Positions 6,990 to 11,278 of a DNA stretch of 11,278 nucleotides are shown one piece after another (the stretch's first letter is position 1; each line of letters starts with the position of its first letter). The position numbers were made by a program, and so were the translations under genes. The stretch is taken from the NCBI GenBank assembly GCA_900554225.1, contig USGH01000067.1:1-11278 (forward strand). Reading direction: 5' to 3'. The notes beneath the pieces were generated by a model. It searched no databases. It had not been told where the DNA came from and saw only the letters and a program-made list of their open reading frames with translations. The stretch comes from an uncultured Eubacteriales bacterium. Lineage in GTDB: Bacteria > Bacillota > Clostridia > Oscillospirales > CAG-272.

Positions 6990-8231
6990 TTATTTTGCCG
7001 TGAACCGATACGGCAGAAACTGCTTGATGGCGTCGCGGATACTCGGATCGAAATAGGCGTCGTGGGTATCCGTTTCCTGAAGATAATTGCCGGGATATGC
7101 GATGATGCTGTCGCTGAAATACGTTGCCGCGTTGATCATCTCATAAACGGAATCGATGTCGGCTTCGGTGAAATCGGTCTCCAGAATCGGAGTGGCCGGT
7201 TCCTCTGTGACCGTACCGTCCGCGTTCCAGGTTTTGGTGGCGGACTGCGCGTCCGAGAGAATGAGCAGTGCCTGCATCGTGGTCCGGAACGTCTCCTTGT
7301 CCATCGCGGCGAGCTTGCCGAGATAGGTCTTCACAAGCTCCACGGTGAATTTGCCCTTTGCTTCAATATCGGCGGACGAGCGTTCCTTCAGAGTGTTCAT
7401 GATGTGCGAGGAATACTGGTTGTACTCGGTGTTCCCGGCTGCCAGCACGAGGGAATTGGGATATTGATCCGTGATCTTCTCGCCGTTCTCATTCAGCCGT
7501 TCCACGGAATAGCCGGAGCGGGTCGTATGGTACACGCCATCGGAGTAAATATCCTTCGGATTGTTGACATACACGGTCCCCATCAGCGCAAGAAACTCAT
7601 CAAAGTTGTATCCGTCGAGCAGGAAGGTGTAGTTTATAGTGACGCCGGTCAGGGAGGTCACGTACTGCGGGACATATGTATAGTCGTAGAGATCGTAGAC
7701 CTCACCGAGCGTATGGTATCCCGTGGACGTATAGACGCGCGTTTCCGGGGATATGTAGGTATAGGTGTACTCCCGTCGCTCCTTGTCTGCACGAACCAGA
7801 GTGATGGAGGTCGCCTGCCGCTCCCGATACCGTTTGGAAAGTACGCCGAAGGAATCGGATGCGGTGACATATCCGGCGATTTTACTGCGCAGACTGTCGA
7901 GATCGGCTGTGGTCGGCAGATAGTCGCGGAACAGCTCGGGGCGATAGCCGGATGTGATCACAAGGAACGCGAAGCTCTCTCCCGCCGGTGTCTGTTCCGC
8001 GGCTGGATTCTCCGTATCGGATGACGAGGATTCGCTCCCCTCCGCGCCGGATTGGGTGCCGGATTCCGTTTCGGTTTCGGCGGACAGAATGCTGTCTAAC
8101 TCCGTGATCTCGCTGTCTAAAATATCGCTGACCGTGGCGGTAACGAATCGGGTGGCAAAATAACCGACGATCCCGAACACGACCGCCGCGATAACAAACG
8201 TTACCGCAAAATTCTTAAAAGCGGATAACAT
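6990..8231 (-). CDS. Membrane-anchored LytR-CpsA-Psr (LCP)-like protein with divergent active site
   Basis: I place the start at ATG 8229-8231 (413 residues), because AGGAGA lies 6 bases before it and the protein then opens directly with a membrane segment. The frame stays open upstream to 8288 but without such a site. Order: short N-terminus, one transmembrane helix (about 8-26), a Ser/Glu/Gly-rich linker (35-82), then an extracellular domain. Residues 87-230 follow the LCP fold: FAFLVITSG, TSITLVRADKERREYTYTYISPETRVY (141-167), LTGVTINYTFLLDGYNFDEFLALMGTVYVNNP (194-225). LCP enzymes transfer undecaprenyl-linked glycopolymers to peptidoglycan. Here the usual RSDT is RQATS, IPRDTR is ISPETR, and the arginine-rich RxRxxxxDxxRxxRQ segment is not recognisable (about 268-295), so transferase activity is doubtful. 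It has its own promoter and is followed after 48 bases by glyQS. It may be a non-enzymatic LCP relative. Confidence 0.72.
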   Translation of the reverse strand: MLSAFKNFAVTFVIAAVVFGIVGYFATRFVTATVSDILDSEITELDSILSAETETESGTQSGAEGSESSSSDTENPAAEQTPAGESFAFLVITSGYRPELFRDYLPTTADLDSLRSKIAGYVTASDSFGVLSKRYRERQATSITLVRADKERREYTYTYISPETRVYTSTGYHTLGEVYDLYDYTYVPQYVTSLTGVTINYTFLLDGYNFDEFLALMGTVYVNNPKDIYSDGVYHTTRSGYSVERLNENGEKITDQYPNSLVLAAGNTEYNQYSSHIMNTLKERSSADIEAKGKFTVELVKTYLGKLAAMDKETFRTTMQALLILSDAQSATKTWNADGTVTEEPATPILETDFTEADIDSVYEMINAATYFSDSIIAYPGNYLQETDTHDAYFDPSIRDAIKQFLPYRFTAK

Positions 8232-8316
8232 GATTATTCTCCTGAAACCACCTCTCTGTGACAAGAAGCGGTGTTGTTCTCCGCGCACGATATGCGGAGA
8301 AAGCTACATATGATAT

Positions 8317-8345
8317 ATTATACAGGATATGCGCGGAAATTGCAA
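8317..8345 (-). promoter_or_regulatory. Sigma-A-type promoter for the LCP-like gene and probably glyQS
   Basis: On the minus strand TTGCAA (8340-8345) is followed by exactly 17 bases and then TATAAT (8317-8322), a perfect -10 and a 4-of-6 -35 at ideal spacing. Transcription would begin near 8310, giving a leader of about 78 bases before the ATG at 8231. It sits just downstream of a terminator, as expected for the head of a new transcription unit. Confidence 0.8.
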
Positions 8346-8380
8346 GACAAAAACGAAAAAGTTACGATTTTCATAAAATA

Positions 8381-8394
8381 CGTACAAATGTACG
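8381..8394. promoter_or_regulatory. Inverted repeat upstream of the LCP-like gene promoter
   Basis: CGTACA-AA-TGTACG has 6-base arms around a 2-base centre. It lies 36 bases upstream of the -35 hexamer, a position suited to an activator or upstream operator. No regulator gene is in the window to pair with it, and it may be chance. Confidence 0.3.
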
Positions 8395-8429
8395 CACCCT
8401 CTGCCACCGTCTTTTGGAAAGCACCGGGC

Positions 8430-8475
8430 AAAAAACACCCGCTTCGATCCGGCAAAAGCAGACCGACACGGGTGT
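8430..8475 (-). terminator. Rho-independent terminator of the kinase-like gene
   Basis: On the minus strand ACACCCG (8469-8475) pairs with CGGGTGT (8435-8441), and the loop contains a second stem (CGGTC with GATCG, one G-U). The hairpin runs straight into six T residues (complement of 8430-8435). It begins about 60 bases after the stop codon at 8537 and separates this unit from the promoter at 8317-8345. Confidence 0.88.
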
Positions 8476-8536
8476 ATGGGTACGCAGATCGCACGATACG
8501 TGCTTCCGTAAAGATATTTTGGCATGGGTCGCCTGC

Positions 8537-9586
8537 TCATTCCTGATTGCGGATCACATAACGGCGGAAATACACATTCTCGCGGGGGATCCAGACATTG
8601 CGGAACCGTTCACCGAGCACATTGCCGTTTCGCTCAAGAATACGGCGCATCTGTTCCTCCGGCGTGATGTGGAGAAAGATCGCAAAATCGTAGTATTTGC
8701 CAAAGGTCGGATGGAGCGCGTAGGAGCCCTCGACAATCCGCACCTCGCTCATGCCGATCACCCGCTCTCCATGGAGTGCCTTGACCCCGCAGTCGTAGAT
8801 GCGGTAGGCAAACGGCGTCCATTCTTCCTTTGTGAGCGCGGGCAGCACCTCTTCGGCAAACCGTTCGTAATCCACATTGCCGCCCACCTCCGTCAACCGT
8901 TCCATGGTCCGCTTATCCGTCGGAAGAAAGAAATCGTCCATATGGATCACATCTGCCCCGACAAGCTCCGCAAGCAGATCGGCAAGACGGCTCTTTCCGC
9001 TGCCTGCCATGCCGTCAATGGCGACCAGCACCCGCTCCTTTTTGGCGACCGTGCGGTACATCTGGAAGATCGCGGGGAGATACGGCACATATTCCTGTCG
9101 GATGATCCGGTACGCGGGGGTATACGCTTCACGATACGCATCGCTGTGGTGGACGGCATGGATCCCCTCTGCCAGATATGTCTGGATATACGCCGCAAGC
9201 TCCTCTGCCGCAAAGCGGAAATAGCCGTTCCCGGCAAGACGGGTCAGAAGTGTAAGCTGTTCCCGGAACCGCTCCTCCCTTTCTATGTCCGCATAAGATT
9301 CCCTTGCATCCCGCGCGGCACTGCACGTAAACAGGTCGAACACGGCATCCACAGGCGCGTCGCCAAGGTACAGTCTGGCATGACCGCCGCCGATTTCCTC
9401 CACGGACCATTCCCGCGCTGCGAAGGCTTCGTTTTCCTTTTGAAGATACGCCAGAGCGCGTGCCCGATCGGTGATCAGATGACCGCCGCCATAGACGGAT
9501 TGATACGCAAGCTTCACGGCATCCTGCGGTGCGGCAAGTGGATATTTCTTTGCGAGATTCCGATAGAGCGTCATGCAGTCTTTCAT
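8537..9586 (-). CDS. Uncharacterised N-terminal domain fused to a uridine-kinase-like P-loop domain
   Basis: I start at ATG 9584-9586 (349 residues), with AAAGGA about 10 bases ahead; a longer reading to 9730 would overlap the preceding gene by 100 bases. Residues 1-180 are a domain of unknown function marked by YPLAAPQDAVKLAYQSVYGGGHLITD (15-40) and HHSDAYREAYTPAYRII (146-162), the latter resembling linked sequences I have seen only in Clostridia. Residues 185-349 are a P-loop phosphotransferase of the uridine/pantothenate/phosphoribulokinase group. These show Walker A GMAGSGKS (192-199), HMDDFF (215-220), GGNVDYERF (235-243), IVEGSYALHP (284-293) and the closing WIPxENxYF (332-340). A nucleoside-like substrate is plausible but the specificity cannot be read. 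It follows the acyl-CoA ligase by 43 bases, probably in one operon, and ends at a strong terminator. No signal or membrane segments. Confidence 0.83.
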   Translation of the reverse strand: MKDCMTLYRNLAKKYPLAAPQDAVKLAYQSVYGGGHLITDRARALAYLQKENEAFAAREWSVEEIGGGHARLYLGDAPVDAVFDLFTCSAARDARESYADIEREERFREQLTLLTRLAGNGYFRFAAEELAAYIQTYLAEGIHAVHHSDAYREAYTPAYRIIRQEYVPYLPAIFQMYRTVAKKERVLVAIDGMAGSGKSRLADLLAELVGADVIHMDDFFLPTDKRTMERLTEVGGNVDYERFAEEVLPALTKEEWTPFAYRIYDCGVKALHGERVIGMSEVRIVEGSYALHPTFGKYYDFAIFLHITPEEQMRRILERNGNVLGERFRNVWIPRENVYFRRYVIRNQE

Positions 9587-9610
9587 CCGAGCGATTTCCT
9601 TTCGTATATC

Positions 9611-9625
9611 CCCGGCTCTACCGGG
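9611..9625 (-). other. Small hairpin between the acyl-CoA ligase and kinase-like genes
   Basis: CCCGG-TAGAG-CCGGG on the minus strand forms a perfect 5-pair GC stem with a 5-base loop, starting 5 bases after the ligase stop codon. No T-tract follows, so it is not a normal terminator. It could stabilise the upstream message end or be incidental. Confidence 0.35.
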
Positions 9626-9629
9626 TGCA

Positions 9630-11278
9630 TTATTTCGTGGTCTGCGCTTCGACAAGCCGTTTGCCGCAATAGATCTCCCGGAGGCGCGGCTTCTCGATTT
9701 TCCCGGTCGGATTGCGCGGCACATCGGCAAAAATGATCTTGCGCGGTCGTTTGTAGCGGGGCAGATCGGCGCAGAACGTCTGGATTTCCTCCTCCGTTGC
9801 CGTCATACCGGGTTTGCATTCAATAATCGCAGCGGCAATCTCTCCGAGTCTGTCGTCCGGCAGTCCGATCACGGCGACATCCTTGATCTTGTCGTTCTGG
9901 CGCAAAAAGTCCTCAATCTGCACCGGATAGAGGTTCTCGCCGCCGGTGATGATCACGTCCTTCTTCCGGTCTACAAGATAGATAAAGCCCTCCTCATCGC
10001 GCCGCGCCATATCTCCTGTGTAGAGCCAGCCGTTCTTCAAAATCTCCGCCGTTGCTTCCGGATTCTTGTAATAGCACTTCATCACGCCAGGACCGCGGAC
10101 GATCAGCTCACCGACCGTGTCTCCCGTGACAGATGTGCCGTCCGGGTTTACGATGTCCGCTTCCCAGAGATACCCGGGTACACCGATCGCACCGACCTTA
10201 CGGATATTGTCCACGCCGAGATGGACGCAGCCGGGACCGATGGATTCGGACAGCCCGTAGTTTGTATCGTACTGGTGATGCGGGAAGATCTTTTCCCAAC
10301 GCTTGATGAGAGACGGCGGTACGGGCTGCGCGCCGATGTGCATGAGTCGCCATTGGGACAGCCGATAATCCTCCAGATGGATCTCCCCGCGATCAATGGC
10401 GTCAAGGATGTCCTGCAGGTAGTGGTCAAGATTGACGCGGCCGGACTCGATCGCGTCGAGAATGTCCTGCGCCCAGGGCACGAGCAGCCAGACGATCGTG
10501 CATTTTTCCTCCGTGATGGTCCGCAGGATCCATTCCGGCTTCACACCCTTGAGGATGACCGCCTTGCCAGCAGAAAGGAGCGAGCCGAACCAGTGCATTT
10601 TCGCGCCCGTGTGGTAGAGCGGCGGAATGCAGAGAAACACGTCGTCCTTTTGTTGTCCGTGGTGATTCTGCTCCGTGCGGCAGGAATTGATGAGTGCTCT
10701 GTGCGCGTGGAGGATCGCCTTTGGGAACCCGGTCGTACCGGAGGAGAAGTAGATCGCCGCGTCGTCGTCTTCCTCAATCGCTACGGCAGGGGCTATGGAC
10801 GAGCAGTAGGTGACCAATCGGTCGTAGCTGTCCGCAAAATCGGGACATGCCTCGCCGACATAAAACCAGTTTTTCACGCGCGGCAGCTTTTCCCGCACCG
10901 CATCCACACGGGTGATGAATTCCTCCCCGAAAACAAGCACATCTACGTCGGCAAGCTCGGCACAGTAGCGGATCTCCTCAGCGGTATAACGATAGTTCAT
11001 CGGAACGGCAAGCGCGCCCGTTTTCAGAATACCAAAATAGATCGGCAGCCATTCGAGACAGTTCATGAGCAGGATCGCGACCTTATCCCCCTTTTTCACG
11101 TTTCGTGTCAGCAGGAGATTGGCGAAGCGATTTGCCTTGGTGTCGAAATCCTTCCACGTCATTTCCCGGCGATAGCGACCGCCGGGTGTTGTCTCGATCA
11201 GGCTGTATTCGCGCCATGTCTGGTTCGGCTGCGGCTTGCCGGCGGGATTCCCCTCGACCAGTGCCCTGTCCCTCGGAT
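9630..11278 (-). CDS. AMP-forming acyl-CoA synthetase (fatty-acid--CoA ligase family), 5' end outside window
   Basis: The frame stays open from the stop at 9630-9632 to the right edge, so the gene is partial. Codons before the ATG at 11162 (PNQTWREYSLIETTPGGRYRRE) read as natural protein, so that ATG is internal. 548 residues are visible. Counting from the Met at 11162, motifs of the acyl/aryl-CoA adenylating superfamily are YFSSGTTGFPKA (138-149, phosphate loop), NYGLSES (301-307), YTGD (381-384), DRKKDVIITGGENLYP (398-413) and PTGKIEK (485-491) with the adenylation lysine K488. The enzyme activates a carboxylic acid with ATP to an acyl-adenylate, then makes the CoA thioester; chain length of the acid cannot be read. 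It resembles CaiC/long-chain ligase-like proteins (COG0318). An 18-residue in-frame duplication lies at 232-267. No membrane segment. The kinase-like gene follows after 43 bases. Confidence 0.93.
   Translation of the reverse strand, partial: PRDRALVEGNPAGKPQPNQTWREYSLIETTPGGRYRREMTWKDFDTKANRFANLLLTRNVKKGDKVAILLMNCLEWLPIYFGILKTGALAVPMNYRYTAEEIRYCAELADVDVLVFGEEFITRVDAVREKLPRVKNWFYVGEACPDFADSYDRLVTYCSSIAPAVAIEEDDDAAIYFSSGTTGFPKAILHAHRALINSCRTEQNHHGQQKDDVFLCIPPLYHTGAKMHWFGSLLSAGKAVILKGVKPEWILRTITEEKCTIVWLLVPWAQDILDAIESGRVNLDHYLQDILDAIDRGEIHLEDYRLSQWRLMHIGAQPVPPSLIKRWEKIFPHHQYDTNYGLSESIGPGCVHLGVDNIRKVGAIGVPGYLWEADIVNPDGTSVTGDTVGELIVRGPGVMKCYYKNPEATAEILKNGWLYTGDMARRDEEGFIYLVDRKKDVIITGGENLYPVQIEDFLRQNDKIKDVAVIGLPDDRLGEIAAAIIECKPGMTATEEEIQTFCADLPRYKRPRKIIFADVPRNPTGKIEKPRLREIYCGKRLVEAQTTK
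10362..10469 (-). repeat. In-frame tandem duplication of 54 bases inside the acyl-CoA ligase gene
   Basis: Two adjacent 54-base units (10416-10469, then 10362-10415) encode 18 residues each: QDILDAIESGRVNLDHYL and QDILDAIDRGEIHLEDYR. They share 10 of 18 residues, and most of the remaining pairs are conservative (E/D, V/I, D/E). Third codon positions differ widely, so the copies are not a recent slip. The second copy leads into the LSQWRLMHIGAQPV segment. Confidence 0.85.

Larger units (their letters stand above)
8232..8536. other. Intergenic region between the kinase-like and LCP-like genes
   Basis: About 305 bases with no convincing gene. Read on the minus strand it holds, in order, a strong terminator for the kinase-like gene (8430-8475), a small inverted repeat (8381-8394), a near-consensus promoter (8317-8345) and a leader of roughly 78 bases ending in the AGGAGA site of the LCP-like gene. 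The region is visibly more AT-rich around 8300-8380 than its flanks. Confidence 0.8.

Noticed and set aside
6972..8024. Plus-strand open frame of 350 codons opposite the LCP-like gene
   Set aside because: Antisense shadow with no membrane or domain logic of its own; the minus-strand reading has a good ribosome binding site, membrane helix and LCP pattern.
8232..8288. N-terminal extension of the LCP-like protein up to an ATG at 8288
   Set aside because: The extra residues (MRGEQHRFLSQRGGFRRII) lack a ribosome binding site and the internal ATG at 8231 follows AGGAGA at ideal spacing and begins just before the membrane helix.
8304..8540. Possible 78-codon minus-strand gene between the kinase-like and LCP-like genes
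   Set aside because: It overlaps the terminator hairpin and both promoter hexamers, has no ribosome binding site and an unlikely composition.
9587..9730. N-terminal extension of the kinase-like protein up to an ATG at 9730
   Set aside because: It would overlap the acyl-CoA ligase by about 100 bases, reads as Arg/Ser-rich shadow sequence, and the ATG at 9586 has a suitable AAAGGA upstream.
8258..9736. Plus-strand open frame of 492 codons opposite the kinase-like gene
   Set aside because: It runs through the terminator and promoter of the minus-strand genes and shows low-complexity Arg/His/Cys-rich composition. The opposite strand has intact kinase motifs.
11160..11162. ATG at 11162 as the start of the acyl-CoA ligase
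   Set aside because: The frame remains open to the window edge, no ribosome binding site precedes this ATG, and the codons upstream read as the usual N-terminal part of such ligases, so the gene continues outside the window.
1..11278. CRISPR arrays, tRNA or rRNA genes, insertion sequences, integrase or phage genes
   Set aside because: No regularly spaced repeats, tRNA-like cloverleafs, transposase motifs or target-site duplications were seen; the window reads as ordinary core chromosome with a few unusual proteins.

Overview
The window looks like chromosomal DNA from a strictly anaerobic, low-to-mid GC Bacillota of class Clostridia, probably an oscillospiralean or ruminococcal gut or rumen type. 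This is inferred from the C-terminus of a single-chain pyruvate:ferredoxin oxidoreductase, a dimer-type glycyl-tRNA synthetase, an LCP-like membrane protein, clostridial-style AGGAGG ribosome binding sites and an acyl-CoA synthetase of a type I associate with Clostridia. No rRNA, tRNA, CRISPR array, insertion sequence or phage gene was seen. Seven genes lie on the minus strand. One gene, the tail of the oxidoreductase, is on the plus strand at the left edge and is convergent with them.

Left end (1-473): the last 84 codons of nifJ/por, then about 215 noncoding bases holding two rho-independent terminators, both able to work in either direction. From there the minus-strand genes, given in order of transcription (right to left), form two blocks.

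Block 1 (11278 to 8430): an AMP-forming acyl-CoA ligase, open at the right window edge and carrying an unusual 18-residue in-frame tandem duplication. It is followed after 43 bases by a two-domain protein (uncharacterised N-terminal domain plus a uridine-kinase-like P-loop domain). A strong terminator closes this block.

Block 2 (8345 to 474): a near-consensus sigma-A promoter (TTGCAA, 17 bases, TATAAT) precedes a membrane-anchored LCP-like protein that lacks the usual conserved LCP residues. Then come glycyl-tRNA synthetase, an aldose-1-epimerase-like (LacX-type) protein, rsmA/ksgA, a 703-residue fusion of a GNAT acetyltransferase to a GH110-like beta-helix glycosidase domain, and a small ABC/SMC-type ATPase. 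The last three genes are tightly packed (gaps of 3 and 13 bases), with the ribosome binding site of the fusion inside the last codons of rsmA, so they are very probably translated from one message.

The most interesting item is the GNAT-GH110 fusion. It has no signal peptide, keeps a full acetyl-CoA loop and keeps the three aspartates expected for GH110 chemistry, so a cytoplasmic protein seems to combine acetyl transfer with alpha-galactoside cleavage or binding. A mutarotase-like gene lies one gene upstream, which fits sugar processing. Secondary points are the degenerate LCP protein, the kinase fused to an unknown domain, the duplication in the acyl-CoA ligase and a likely TTG start for rsmA.
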